In this document: positions 8,766 to 16,802 of the stretch, in pieces
Layout: each line of letters starts with the position of its first letter
How positions within the stretch are numbered: the first letter of the stretch is position 1
Virus record (IMG/VR): IMGVR_UViG_3300025322_000112
Coordinates: 1 to 31,525 of that record
From: a virus
Length of the DNA: 31,525 nucleotides
Reading direction: 5' to 3' (one strand)
Translations under genes and position numbers: made by a program
The notes under the pieces: generated by a model
Database searches by the model: none
What the model saw: only the letters and a program-made list of their open reading frames with translations
Told to the model about the DNA's origin: nothing

Positions 8766-8972
8766 TCACATACCTCTCATTCTTTTCAAAAGACCTTTGT
8801 TTTTGACTTTGGCGGCCAGACTTCCGGGGCCTCCTTTGGATTTCCTCAAGTTCTTGAAAAACTCGACCTGCTTCAATCGATGTTCCGCTCCGGTTTTGGA
8901 CATAGGCTGTTTACTCATTCTCCTGCCGGTATGACTGAAGACTCCGTAGCCGCCTTTTACTGGTCTAATCAT
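8766..8972 (-). CDS. Small conserved phage protein, 68 aa
   Basis: 68 residues. 'GGYGVFSHTGRRM...KTGAEHRLKQVEFFKNL' follows a pattern I know from small proteins in many phages: 'GGYxVxSHxTGKxx(G)...xxxAExRLxQVExFK'. No function is known for that family. The C-terminal third is rich in Lys and Gly. The start ATG at 8972 has GGAG six bases upstream and overlaps the region just after the previous stop. The conserved pattern makes this a real gene. Confidence 0.75.
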   Translation of the reverse strand: MIRPVKGGYGVFSHTGRRMSKQPMSKTGAEHRLKQVEFFKNLRKSKGGPGSLAAKVKNKGLLKRMRGM

Positions 8973-8973
8973 G

Positions 8974-9645
8974 TTAAACTCCTACACCCGTAAGTCCCAT
9001 CGTTCTTAATCCTGCTATTGGGCCAGTAATAAATTCAGTATAAGAAAAGCCGTCAAGACGCCACAGCGTTCGAGTGTTGTTCCCGACTTCAGCAATTTCT
9101 CCAATACACAATCCGGCACGACCTACTTGAGTAATGGCGTTGTCTGCACTTGATACCCTCTCAACCCCGTTCTCATAACCTTTTTTGGTAGCTGTTCTTA
9201 TTTCCAACTTAAAAACGTCGTTGACATTCAACGTCCCTGCGAATGAAGCCAGTTGAGTCGATACCCCGGCAACTCGCTTCCATAACTCAAAAGACCCTGT
9301 GCCGCCGATATTGAACTCATAAAGATTGTCACGACTTCCGGCGTCACCCCGCCCGATCAAACCAACTGTATGATTGGCCGAGCTACTGTCTATGGCGGTT
9401 ATCGTAAACTGAACATCATATTGATCGACAGTGGGATTCGGCTGGAGAGATAAATACATTCCCGAATCGGCACGGTCTCCACTGGCCTTTGCAGCATCAT
9501 CGGCCCCGTCTACTTGAGCAACAAGGGCTCCGATATTAACAGTCGCTTCAAGTGTCCATCCCGTCCCGGCATTCGCTCCTGTCGGAGTGTGTGCTGTGAG
9601 ACTGACTGTACTGGCCTCTGTAAAATCATCGGCTCGTATCGCCAT
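8974..9645 (-). CDS. Putative virion protein with concanavalin/LamG-like fold
   Basis: 223 residues, beta-rich, low in Lys and Cys. The arrangement 'DDFT...(G)WTLEATVNIGALVAQVDG', 'YDVQFTITAID', 'VGLIGRGDAGSRDNLYEFNIGG.GSFELWKRV', 'FKLEIR' and a final 'RLDGFSY' is what one sees in jelly-roll (LamG/concanavalin-like) domains fused to phage surface proteins. These domains often bind glycans or decorate the capsid. Its ATG follows directly on the upstream stop (TAA-ATG). A head-decoration or tail-accessory role is inferred from fold type and location. Confidence 0.5.
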   Translation of the reverse strand: MAIRADDFTEASTVSLTAHTPTGANAGTGWTLEATVNIGALVAQVDGADDAAKASGDRADSGMYLSLQPNPTVDQYDVQFTITAIDSSSANHTVGLIGRGDAGSRDNLYEFNIGGTGSFELWKRVAGVSTQLASFAGTLNVNDVFKLEIRTATKKGYENGVERVSSADNAITQVGRAGLCIGEIAEVGNNTRTLWRLDGFSYTEFITGPIAGLRTMGLTGVGV

Positions 9646-10095
9646 TTATAATCCTACCCATGTTCCTTTTGGTTGAAATTCCGGCATCACTTTCTTTCCA
9701 ACACGTTCCAGCCATCTCCAAATAGGTGCGTTTTCAGGCAAATCAGAGAAATCAATTCCACGATTTGTCATCTCGGTTTTCAATTGCAGTCTACGTTCTA
9801 TTGGTAACATATCCTGATTTAGACTCAGATTTTGGTCATCACCTGTTAAAGTTATGCACTCTGGGTCGGTATCTATTGCAGAGAAATCCACGCCCCGTAC
9901 AAATGACAAAGCCCACTCCGACTCACCAATTGCAGACGAGTGGTCGTAGACATTCCGTTTTTGAAACGGAACACCAAAGTCATCGACGTAGTCTCGCAAT
10001 GGAGTTCCTGGGTCTTCGATGGTAACGACTTTGGGCATTCGCATACCATCGACCGTCACAACCGGATTTATGATCCACCGTGCATTTCTAGGCAT
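9646..10095 (-). CDS. Hypothetical virion-associated protein, 149 aa
   Basis: 149 residues, family not recognised. There is no membrane segment and no obvious motif. The N-terminal half is beta-rich ('WIINPVVTVDGMRMPKVVTIEDPG'), and the middle contains 'ECITLTGDDQNLS'. The C-terminal half is helical with 'IERRLQLKTEMTNRGIDFSDLPENAPIWRWLERVGKK'. The small gap to its neighbours (3 bases upstream, 0 downstream) places it inside the same late transcription unit. Probably a minor structural or assembly protein. Confidence 0.55.
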   Translation of the reverse strand: MPRNARWIINPVVTVDGMRMPKVVTIEDPGTPLRDYVDDFGVPFQKRNVYDHSSAIGESEWALSFVRGVDFSAIDTDPECITLTGDDQNLSLNQDMLPIERRLQLKTEMTNRGIDFSDLPENAPIWRWLERVGKKVMPEFQPKGTWVGL

Positions 10096-10098
10096 TTT

Positions 10099-10869
10099 TT
10101 ACGATGTCGCTACATAGTAAACTACTGTGTAGTCAACATCCCCCGTACCACTCAGATTGGCAACCAAAGCCGTATTCGCAGGCAGCTTCCAGGCTGGATC
10201 GAATGGCAATACATGACCCCCACCATCCGCTGCCAAGGCTCCTCCGCCACGAATCGTCCCGGCTGCACCTTCCCTTACCAATGCTCTGATTTTTGCCGTT
10301 CCGAAATTGTTTACCATGAGTCCTGTGACATAGATACTGTTCCCCGCTCCCGGTGCAGCGACCAGTGTAGTATCACCGGATGCAGTCACATTGACTCGAT
10401 TCGGCCCGTGTGTAGTACCGGCAAGTTCTGGAAGGCGTCCTTGGAAGTAAAGACCTTTGGAAGTTCCTTTGACACGATCCCAAGTGCTGCCATTCCAATT
10501 CATCAAAAATGAACCAACACCGGGAACAGTGGGATTCGCAGCGGCATCAGCCAACGCAACAGCAGCGGGTAATTCAGTATCGACAGACCCCCCGCTTATG
10601 GCTACAGTTCCATCAATCGTTAAACTTCCGCCCCCATCGTCTACAGTTAGCGATCCGCCATTGTCATCAACAGATACGGGCTCACTCAAAACTACAGCGG
10701 GTGAAGTAAGAACGTCTACCTGAAGTCTTCCACCGTTCGCTACTTTTACTCTGTCCCAATCTGAACCATCCCATCCTAACACAAATGCTCCGACGTTGGA
10801 TGTCATGGGATTGGTGGTATTGTCGCCTAGTACGACGGCGTTACTCGACGGCACTATGGTTATCGACAT
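10099..10869 (-). CDS. Putative capsid-associated protein with internal duplication, 256 aa
   Basis: 256 residues, beta-rich. A ~32-residue unit occurs twice, at about 11-42 and 103-134: 'A-V-x-L-(G/A)-D...NP...(N/G)VG(A/S)F(V/L)..W(D/N)GS.WDRVK'. Between them lies 'VSVDDNGGSLTVDDGGGSL', a short beta-repeat often found in phage decoration proteins. The C-terminal ~100 residues ('SIYVTGLMVNNFGTAKIRALVREGAAGT..') look like a beta-sandwich. The ATG at 10869 is chosen because AAGGAG lies seven bases upstream and the upstream gene stops at 10880; an in-frame ATG 60 bases earlier would overlap that gene. A surface or fibre-tip role on the head is plausible. Confidence 0.65.
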   Translation of the reverse strand: MSITIVPSSNAVVLGDNTTNPMTSNVGAFVLGWDGSDWDRVKVANGGRLQVDVLTSPAVVLSEPVSVDDNGGSLTVDDGGGSLTIDGTVAISGGSVDTELPAAVALADAAANPTVPGVGSFLMNWNGSTWDRVKGTSKGLYFQGRLPELAGTTHGPNRVNVTASGDTTLVAAPGAGNSIYVTGLMVNNFGTAKIRALVREGAAGTIRGGGALAADGGGHVLPFDPAWKLPANTALVANLSGTGDVDYTVVYYVATS

Positions 10870-10879
10870 TTTTTTCTCC

Positions 10880-11191
10880 TTACTCTGTTGCTTCCATGTA
10901 GGCGGAAATAGTCCCGCCGCCAGTAGCATCGGTTACAGCCACTCTTAGCCATTTAAGCGGAGTATCACTGTCAATCAGCGAATCGGCTGTTATGCTTGCC
11001 AAGACAATTCCGCCGGTCGCTGCGGGCTGAGTCGGTTCATTGGAGCCGAAGGCTTTGACAATGTCTCCAGCCAACATACCCAGGACGTGTACACTGAATC
11101 GCCGGAATCGTTCAAACGATATCCAGTGACCGTTAGTCACCCCGCTTTGACTCAAAAGGAACGGATGGTTTAAATGATATCTTTCAGCCAT
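10880..11191 (-). CDS. Hypothetical late protein, 103 aa
   Basis: 103 residues, not recognised. The first 50 residues are aromatic and His-rich ('ERYHLNHPFLLSQSGVTNGHWISFERFRRFSVHVLG'), followed by a beta-rich tail. Good SD (CAGGAGAAAGTC-ATG). Located after a UUCG hairpin that separates it from the 101-aa gene upstream. Its position among capsid genes suggests a head protein such as a decoration or stabilising protein. Confidence 0.55.
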   Translation of the reverse strand: MAERYHLNHPFLLSQSGVTNGHWISFERFRRFSVHVLGMLAGDIVKAFGSNEPTQPAATGGIVLASITADSLIDSDTPLKWLRVAVTDATGGGTISAYMEATE

Positions 11192-11216
11192 GACTTTCTC
11201 CTGTTATTAGTTCTTA

Positions 11217-11234
11217 GGAGGGCCGAAGCCCCCC
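11217..11234 (-). other. 7-bp hairpin with UUCG loop between late genes
   Basis: In the minus-strand RNA, GGGGGGC-UUCG-GCCCUCC folds into a seven-pair stem (one G-U pair) closed by the extra-stable UUCG tetraloop. It lies 5 bases past the stop of the 101-aa gene. No U-tract follows (UAAGAACU), so it is more likely an RNA stability or processing element, or a weak terminator, than a classical Rho-independent terminator. Confidence 0.65.
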
Positions 11235-11238
11235 GTGT

Positions 11239-11544
11239 TTATAACGTGTCTCCGTCAGTTGGTGTCGTGCTCTTTGAACGTGCGGTGACGATTGTGTAAT
11301 TCTCCGCACCGGCATTGATTGGTGCCGCCGTGGCATTCACAAAAGTCACTGAAATTGTGTCAGTCGCTTTGACACGAACATTGACAATTCCAAGCCCGGC
11401 ACTCGCCGTCGGCTTAGAAAACGCCAATATGATGTCCTGAACAGTCACACCCGATACAGTGAAATCCTGTTCAACAGTCGTGTTCGCCGCAACTTCGGCT
11501 GGATTCAGCGATTTGACGTAGACCTTGAGGTCTGCGTAAAGCAT
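11239..11544 (-). CDS. Putative head decoration/stabilising protein, 101 aa
   Basis: 101 residues, beta-rich. It lies directly after the major capsid gene, the usual place for a decoration protein. The pattern 'VEQDFTVSGVTVQDIILAFSKPTASAGLGIVNVRVKATDTISVTFVNATAAPI' resembles a small domain found in many phages ('..GLGI.NARV...D.L.V.F.N.T..').  ATG at 11544 is preferred (AAGGAG seven bases upstream); an ATG 36 bases earlier would lie inside the strong hairpin. Family function is not known to me. Confidence 0.6.
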   Translation of the reverse strand: MLYADLKVYVKSLNPAEVAANTTVEQDFTVSGVTVQDIILAFSKPTASAGLGIVNVRVKATDTISVTFVNATAAPINAGAENYTIVTARSKSTTPTDGDTL

Positions 11545-11559
11545 GTTGTTCTCCTTATC

Positions 11560-11588
11560 CCCGCCCCGTGGGATCACCACGGGACGGG
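11560..11588 (-). terminator. Strong 12-bp hairpin after the major capsid gene
   Basis: On the minus strand CCCGTCCCGTGG - TGATC - CCACGGGGCGGG gives 12 consecutive pairs (one G-U) around a 5-nt loop. It lies 40 bases after the capsid stop and only 6 bases before the SD of the next gene. There is no T-run behind it. It may act as partial terminator, as a barrier protecting the capsid mRNA 3' end from exonucleases, or as a processing site that lets capsid be made in excess. Confidence 0.6.
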
Positions 11589-11628
11589 TTTGTTAGGTGC
11601 CTATAGGTTATTGCCTCGTTCTACCCGA

Positions 11629-12501
11629 TTAGTTGTCGGTGTAGATTATCACGAAGCAAGTGTTTCCACGGAATGAGTTTGAACCGTAGAGCAAATCCCC
11701 GGAGAGCAACCACGACTTCCTGCGAGGAACATAGTTGAACTCAAGGTCTTGTTCTGCGGGTTTGGCAAGCCACACGCATTCCTTGTGAAGCAGGAACCCG
11801 TTCCGGTAGAAGTTGGGGGAAGAACCTAGTTGTGTCAGGATCGAACTGAACTTTGTGGGCATCCCGTAGATGTTGATGACTCGGCCAGTCTGGATCGGGG
11901 TATTCTGCATACCCATTGCGTCATACCGGCTGAATCTGTCGATCAATAGGGCAGCGGCCCTCTGATCGGGGTAGAAGTGGAGGCTCCGGTCTTCCTCTGG
12001 GATATCGAAACCGTCCAGGACGGCCATTGCCGAAGTGATGTATGCGTCAGTCACATCGGTTGCGGCAGCATCGATGGTTCCTACCGTGTTGGGGGAGGCA
12101 ATACCTTCGATGGTTGCGATCACGTCCAGGTTCATTCTCTTGGCAAGCGCAAACCCGATCTTCTTGGTGTACGGAGCCCGGAGATCATACTTGGACAGGT
12201 TGTTGACCAGGTGCTTTTGGATATACACGCTGGCGTGTTTCTTTTTGTTGAGAGTGACAGTCGCCTCTCCTTCAGTGTTCGCCTCGCCTACGATATCGGC
12301 ATTATCCGTGATATCCTGGGCTTGAACATCAGACACTTTAGGACGATGAAGAACATCACCCTTTGAGTTCCCTTTGCCTACCTCATTGGTGACCAGAACT
12401 GCGTCGGCCACGGTGAGTTTGGCCTCGAAACTCACTTGGACTTCGTCGCTCCAGATTTCCTGGACGTAGACTGCGTGAGTTGTTGATGTAAAATCAGCCA
12501 T
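11629..12501 (-). CDS. Major capsid protein
   Basis: 290 residues, the size usual for small HK97-fold capsid proteins of short-tailed phages. Landmarks: N-arm 'VYVQEIWSDEVQVSFEAKLTVADAV', the E-loop-like region 'LHRPKVSDVQAQDITDNADI..TVTLNKKKHASVYIQKHL', helix 'LDVIATIEG', 'EEDRSLHFYPDQRAALL' and the P-domain end 'VINIYGMPTKFSS'. Directly downstream of the scaffold gene and followed by a decoration candidate, as expected. The protein assembles with scaffold into a prohead and then expands when DNA is packaged by the terminase encoded upstream. Confidence 0.88.
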   Translation of the reverse strand: MADFTSTTHAVYVQEIWSDEVQVSFEAKLTVADAVLVTNEVGKGNSKGDVLHRPKVSDVQAQDITDNADIVGEANTEGEATVTLNKKKHASVYIQKHLVNNLSKYDLRAPYTKKIGFALAKRMNLDVIATIEGIASPNTVGTIDAAATDVTDAYITSAMAVLDGFDIPEEDRSLHFYPDQRAAALLIDRFSRYDAMGMQNTPIQTGRVINIYGMPTKFSSILTQLGSSPNFYRNGFLLHKECVWLAKPAEQDLEFNYVPRRKSWLLSGDLLYGSNSFRGNTCFVIIYTDN

Positions 12502-12526
12502 TGGAGTTCCCTACCTTTACACTGTC

Positions 12527-13273
12527 TTACGCATCGACCCGGCCTTCTCTCCAGGCTTTCTCGTATTCAGGATACAAAGTCCCATACTGTTGAGGATTGG
12601 TCAAACTCAGAGACTTCATTGCACTCCGGCTGAATCTGACACCCGCATAATTCGGTTTCGCTCCAGTTGGAGTTTCGACATGCGGTGAAACAGGTGGAGT
12701 CGTTGAAGCCTGAGCCTTGATCCCGACACGCTCTTTGTAGAGTTTGATTAGATAATCAGACCCATCAAAGGTTTTGTCAAGTTCTCGGACTGTTTCTGGT
12801 TGAGCATCATACCACTCAAAGAAACCCACCTTGAACTTGTCATCCTTGAATTCAGGATGAGCCGATACTATGGCGACAGTGTTGAGTTGTTGTTGAACAG
12901 GCTCCGATACACGGCCCAGTACATCAGATATGAAGCCTTCAGGATCAGTCACGAACTGTTTCAATTGCTGTTCTGTGACTTGCTCCGGGCTGCCTGCCGG
13001 TGCAATGGGTTTAGTGGATGAAAGAGCCTCAATTGTTTTTCCTTGTTTCTGAAGTTCTGACTCCATGCTTCGGAGGCGTCTCTCTGAATCGAGGTACGCT
13101 TGTCCTACTTTACCGGAATCCAGTTTACCATCAGAAGCAAACTTTTCCAATCCTTGCGGAATTGAGGCGGGAGCCGTAAACGGTTGTGCGCCTGTTCCTA
13201 TAGGTTGAGGAGCCGGGGTTACCGGCTGTGCTCCAGGTGTCCCTTGCGGGGCCTGATTTTGTGGATCAGCCAT
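12527..13273 (-). CDS. Capsid scaffolding protein
   Basis: 248 residues. The N terminus (1-40) is Pro/Gln/Ala/Gly-rich and disordered. Residues ~60-130 are helical and charged ('YLDSERRLRSMESELQKQGKTIEAL', a coiled-coil segment). The C terminus is short, basic and aromatic ('VRFSRSAMKSL...YPEYEKAWREGR'), like the capsid-binding tail of other scaffolds. Placement between portal and capsid genes is the standard one. Its ATG at 13273 overlaps the stop of the small post-portal gene by 8 bases. No protease motif is seen, so the scaffold is probably released whole or cut by a protease elsewhere. Confidence 0.8.
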   Translation of the reverse strand: MADPQNQAPQGTPGAQPVTPAPQPIGTGAQPFTAPASIPQGLEKFASDGKLDSGKVGQAYLDSERRLRSMESELQKQGKTIEALSSTKPIAPAGSPEQVTEQQLKQFVTDPEGFISDVLGRVSEPVQQQLNTVAIVSAHPEFKDDKFKVGFFEWYDAQPETVRELDKTFDGSDYLIKLYKERVGIKAQASTTPPVSPHVETPTGAKPNYAGVRFSRSAMKSLSLTNPQQYGTLYPEYEKAWREGRVDA

Positions 13274-13469
13274 CGATTGTCTCCTTGGTTGTCACCCGTT
13301 GAAGGTGAGCCTTTAAGTTTATGAGTTGCCTAAGAACTTGAGCCTTGCCTCGTAATTCAAAGAGGTTAAAGGCCGCCGGTTCTGCACTACACGACTCTAG
13401 TTCGATCTGAACCAGAGTCAGTTTATCCTTGAGGTAGTCTTCGAGATCGTCCCATTCTTTGACGGACAT
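13266..13469 (-). CDS. Small post-portal protein, 67 aa (start uncertain)
   Basis: Between portal and scaffold one frame is open and gives 'MSVKEWDDLEDYLKDKLTLVQIELESCS...GKAQVLRQLINL', a small helical protein. Small proteins with a W-x-x-L-x-x-Y-L core often occupy this position in podoviruses; I know of no function. The only ATG after the portal stop is at 13469 (GAGGG 13 bases upstream). The frame stays open upstream into the portal gene, and the segment 'RPGRRDKKITLEGVKYL' before the ATG looks like real protein sequence. The true start may therefore be a rare codon (ATT at ~13499 has GGAGAG at ideal distance) or lie inside the portal gene. Confidence 0.6.
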   Translation of the reverse strand: MSVKEWDDLEDYLKDKLTLVQIELESCSAEPAAFNLFELRGKAQVLRQLINLKAHLQRVTTKETIDG

Positions 13470-13518
13470 CAAATACTTGACACCCTCAAGAGTAATCTTT
13501 TTGTCTCTCCGACCAGGT

Positions 13519-15465
13519 CTAGCGTGGAAGTCCTTGTAGGACTCCTTCGATAGTTGCTGGCGGGGCTCCTGCTCCTGGCTGTCCGCCTTCAGGGAGAGTA
13601 AGTCCTTGCCCTGGGACTTGCGGCATAGCCGGAGTAGTAGGTTGCTTAGGAATAATTTTATCGGCATTTCGCCATCCTAAGTTCGTTATGATAGTGTGAA
13701 GAAGTTCACGTCTGCCATCCATCCCGGTGATCTGGAGATCGATTGGATTATTTGTCGCCGTAGCGAACTGTACCATTTGTGACGTTTCGATCTCTTTCAT
13801 TCCGAGGCCCTGGACACCCATTGGGATAAAGTCTACATCCATTGCCATTTTGTCCAAGGCGACTTGCCGGTACACCGGGGCCATAGGTTCGTCTGTCAAC
13901 AAAATCAGGAACTCGTTGGGCATATATGACAACGCCATTTTGTAGATCAGCCTGGCGGAATCTCCGATCAAGTTCAACTCGATCTGTGAAGAAATGTCTC
14001 GGATGAATTTGCTTGCCGCCTGATAAACAGTGGCGATCCCTCCTGCCGTTCTGTTAGACCCGTAGCTCTCTGTTCCCTGGACGTACTTGACGATCCCTGA
14101 TTGTTCTTCGATCATCCTCTCGAACTCTTTGGCTTCGAGATAAGCGTTCTGGGTAATGTCCGGGACATTCAAGGCCATCAGCTTTTGTCTGATGTCCCCC
14201 ATTCCCTCCTTGAATCGAATGACCCAGTTCTGCTTGAACTTCAGGTCGTCCGGGTCTTCGATTGCATCCATGACGACACCGATAATCTGTTGAATCGCTG
14301 TCGCTTTGTTATCAAGCCTGGTATTGATCGTGACATTAAGTGCTGTCTGAGGGCCTTGGACGTTTTCAGGAATTCCTCGTCCGCTTGGGCCTTCTCCGGT
14401 GTCTTCCCAAATATCTCTGACAAACGGAATGAAATGGCCGGGATTACTGTTTCTCCTGGCCAAGAGGTAGTCTTCAGGCTTTCCCCCTGTACCAATCATA
14501 AGACAGTACGCAGGGACTTCCCATTCTTCCGGTGCAGCTTCGATGCCGACACTCTTGGCCTCGTCAGGAGGAAGTTTACCCCAGAACTCGAACAACTGGA
14601 GGTCTCCCCGCTTAATCGGGTTCAGCCCGATGATACTCCGGCGAAGGTCTCTACCATCCGCTGGCGACTGCTTCGTGTACTTAGAAATGTCTATGTTTCG
14701 GAACAATCCCCGGTCGATCTTGAACTTGACATAATGCTCACTTCTAAAAACACGATGAAACAGTCCCCGGCCCCAGTCCGTATGATCGTTGACAGCTTGA
14801 TCGTCCCAGATGTCATAGATATCAACCGTGTCCCATTTCACAAACGGAAGTTCAGACACAACGACTTTCCGCTCAAATCCCAGTGGAGTCTTATCTAGTT
14901 CAGACAGCGTTGGCTCGATACCGATGTTCGTGTGTTGGACTCTGTCCATAAAGACTTTGGCGAAAGTCGTCCCGTAGATAGCACACTGGGTCACATATTT
15001 CCGGGCCTTGATCTGGAACCGAGACATCGTCATAAAAAACCAGACGACCTGTTGGATCAGCTTCGAGACTTCTTCGTTAAGGTTTGTTCCAAATCCGATG
15101 ACCGTAAAAGGCGGAGTACGTTGGAACAGTATCGACATCACGTTGCTGACTGCCGTGACGATGACGTTCTTTGTCTGGTTGACGAACAACCGGGACTTGA
15201 AGTCTTCTTCTACTTTTTTACCGTGGGTTCCATCTTCAGCCGCACGGCCTTTGTGTCCGAAGAACACTCCCCTGAACGCAGCCGACCAACGGTTCCATGC
15301 GGGCTCCCGCTGACGCCGCTCTTTGTCGTACTCCTCGAACAATTCCATCAGGTACTTCATAGCCAACGGCTTTTCGCCGGGCTTAGGAGGAGCCTGCTCC
15401 TGTACCGGAGTCGGAGGCGATGGTGCTGTATCTCCTGGAGTCACTGGTTTTGGTTCGTATGCCAC
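13519..15465 (-). CDS. Portal protein
   Basis: 648 residues. Pro-rich disordered N terminus (1-30), then 'MKYLMELFEEYDKERRQREPAWNRWSAAFRG', and the portal core: 'LFVNQTKNVIVTAVSNVMSILFQRTPPF', 'VKWDTVDIYDIWDD', and 'PFVRDIWEDTGEGPSGRGIPENVQGPQTALN', where 'G(R)GIPE.....Q..LN' is a well-known portal signature. Next comes 'SGIVKYVQGTESYGSNRTAGGIATVYQAASKFI'. The dodecameric portal forms the DNA entry ring of the head and docks the terminase. GTG start at 15465 with GAGGT eight bases upstream; no other start fits. The large terminase gene ends 11 bases upstream. Confidence 0.9.
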   Translation of the reverse strand: MAYEPKPVTPGDTAPSPPTPVQEQAPPKPGEKPLAMKYLMELFEEYDKERRQREPAWNRWSAAFRGVFFGHKGRAAEDGTHGKKVEEDFKSRLFVNQTKNVIVTAVSNVMSILFQRTPPFTVIGFGTNLNEEVSKLIQQVVWFFMTMSRFQIKARKYVTQCAIYGTTFAKVFMDRVQHTNIGIEPTLSELDKTPLGFERKVVVSELPFVKWDTVDIYDIWDDQAVNDHTDWGRGLFHRVFRSEHYVKFKIDRGLFRNIDISKYTKQSPADGRDLRRSIIGLNPIKRGDLQLFEFWGKLPPDEAKSVGIEAAPEEWEVPAYCLMIGTGGKPEDYLLARRNSNPGHFIPFVRDIWEDTGEGPSGRGIPENVQGPQTALNVTINTRLDNKATAIQQIIGVVMDAIEDPDDLKFKQNWVIRFKEGMGDIRQKLMALNVPDITQNAYLEAKEFERMIEEQSGIVKYVQGTESYGSNRTAGGIATVYQAASKFIRDISSQIELNLIGDSARLIYKMALSYMPNEFLILLTDEPMAPVYRQVALDKMAMDVDFIPMGVQGLGMKEIETSQMVQFATATNNPIDLQITGMDGRRELLHTIITNLGWRNADKIIPKQPTTPAMPQVPGQGLTLPEGGQPGAGAPPATIEGVLQGLPR

Positions 15466-15476
15466 AACAGATTACC

Positions 15477-16802
15477 TCACCAACTACAACCTTCAAACGC
15501 AGGCTTGTATGGAGAAAGCCCACGTTTCATCGTTTCGTACTTCCTCATGTCGTAGTAAAACTTGTTGACCAAGATAGACCGGGCTGCGTCCTGGACGTGC
15601 TCGAAGTATCCGTCTTCCCTCGGTTCGTCCTGGAGATAACTCCCGTCTTTGTTCTGCTTACAAGAATACCCACCTGACAAACCTTCTACGAAGATCGGAC
15701 ACCGGGTATCGTCGATCTGGATTGCCGGTTGACCCTCGATGTTTTGACCGAACTTGCGTCTCACAAGTCCTAGACCATGAGACAGAGGGGTGTCTCTGTG
15801 ATGGACAGTGATGTTGAACTTGTTTCTCAAGACTTGAATCGCAGTTTCTTCCACGACGCCTCTAGGGTCTTTATGATTTCCGGCAGGGTCTCCGTAGTCT
15901 TCATATTTGACATCTTTGCCCCACAGACGCTCCCCAAGCCTGAGTACGTCATCTCCGAAATTGTCGATGAGGATGTTCTTTCCCATAATCTCAGCGAGAA
16001 ACTTGATCCGTTCTTTGTTGTCGATCTGGGCGAACATGACCGCCGGGAATTTGTACCCAAAGTCCCATCCTCTCAAGATCGGATAGTCCGGGTTGTACTG
16101 GACTTTTCCGAGATGCAGGCTCGGCCCGAATTCGACGTAAACCCGCTCCCCAAAGACAACGACCCCCCATTCTCCGAGGACATAGACTTTAAATAAGTCT
16201 GGAGGAAGTATTCGCTCCAGGTCTTCGACGTAATCTTTGGGCAAATAAGGATTGTCATAAGTGCTCAGTTTTCTGTGAAATCTTCCTGGGAACTGCCGTT
16301 CGCCAAACCATTTGTACATCCAATGATTCTTGAACGTCGGGTTGCTTGCGACCAAACAACACCGACGGGATACTGGCCGCCGGAGTCTAGCCCGGAGCAT
16401 CAGAAACGTCGATTCATCGACTTCTGATGCTTCATCTATCAGGATCACACCGGCGTTTAGAGACTTGATCTTCTCTCGCTCATCGAGGGGAAAGAACTGA
16501 ATCCGTGTCCCGTTGATGAGATGAATCTGGTGATCCCCGGACGAATAAGGCCGCTTTATGATTTCTTTCGGGAGAAGTTCTTCAAACGTCGGCCTGGTAC
16601 TTCTGTCGAGTTCCCCGAACGTCTTTCGGCAGACATCGATTTCATTTCCGGGGTATTCGATGCCGAGCATAATCGCCTCGGCAACAGCGGCGTGAGTCTT
16701 CCCGGAGCCGAACCCGCCTGTGAGGCAGCGGTCTCTTTCCGCAGAGGCATGGAACTCTCGTATGGCGTCACAGGTCGGAGTATAGTCGAGAGTGACATTC
16801 AT
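15477..16802 (-). CDS. Terminase large subunit (packaging ATPase/nuclease)
   Basis: 441 residues, normal length. ATPase domain: Walker A GGFGSGKT (29-36), Walker B VILIDE (119-124, D123 and catalytic E124), and 'VASNPT' (151-156) as coupling motif. RNase H-like nuclease domain: D247 in 'RGWDFGY', D305 in 'EDYGDPAGN', and D405 in 'EHVQDAARS', the three acidic residues that bind metal. It pumps DNA into the prohead through the portal and cuts the concatemer. Its ATG overlaps the stop of the upstream membrane-protein gene (ATGA). Confidence 0.93.
   Translation of the reverse strand: MNVTLDYTPTCDAIREFHASAERDRCLTGGFGSGKTHAAVAEAIMLGIEYPGNEIDVCRKTFGELDRSTRPTFEELLPKEIIKRPYSSGDHQIHLINGTRIQFFPLDEREKIKSLNAGVILIDEASEVDESTFLMLRARLRRPVSRRCCLVASNPTFKNHWMYKWFGERQFPGRFHRKLSTYDNPYLPKDYVEDLERILPPDLFKVYVLGEWGVVVFGERVYVEFGPSLHLGKVQYNPDYPILRGWDFGYKFPAVMFAQIDNKERIKFLAEIMGKNILIDNFGDDVLRLGERLWGKDVKYEDYGDPAGNHKDPRGVVEETAIQVLRNKFNITVHHRDTPLSHGLGLVRRKFGQNIEGQPAIQIDDTRCPIFVEGLSGGYSCKQNKDGSYLQDEPREDGYFEHVQDAARSILVNKFYYDMRKYETMKRGLSPYKPAFEGCSW

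Noticed and set aside
14101-14898. 265-aa plus-strand frame within the portal gene
   Set aside because: Entirely antisense to a well-supported portal gene; no start site signal and no motif.
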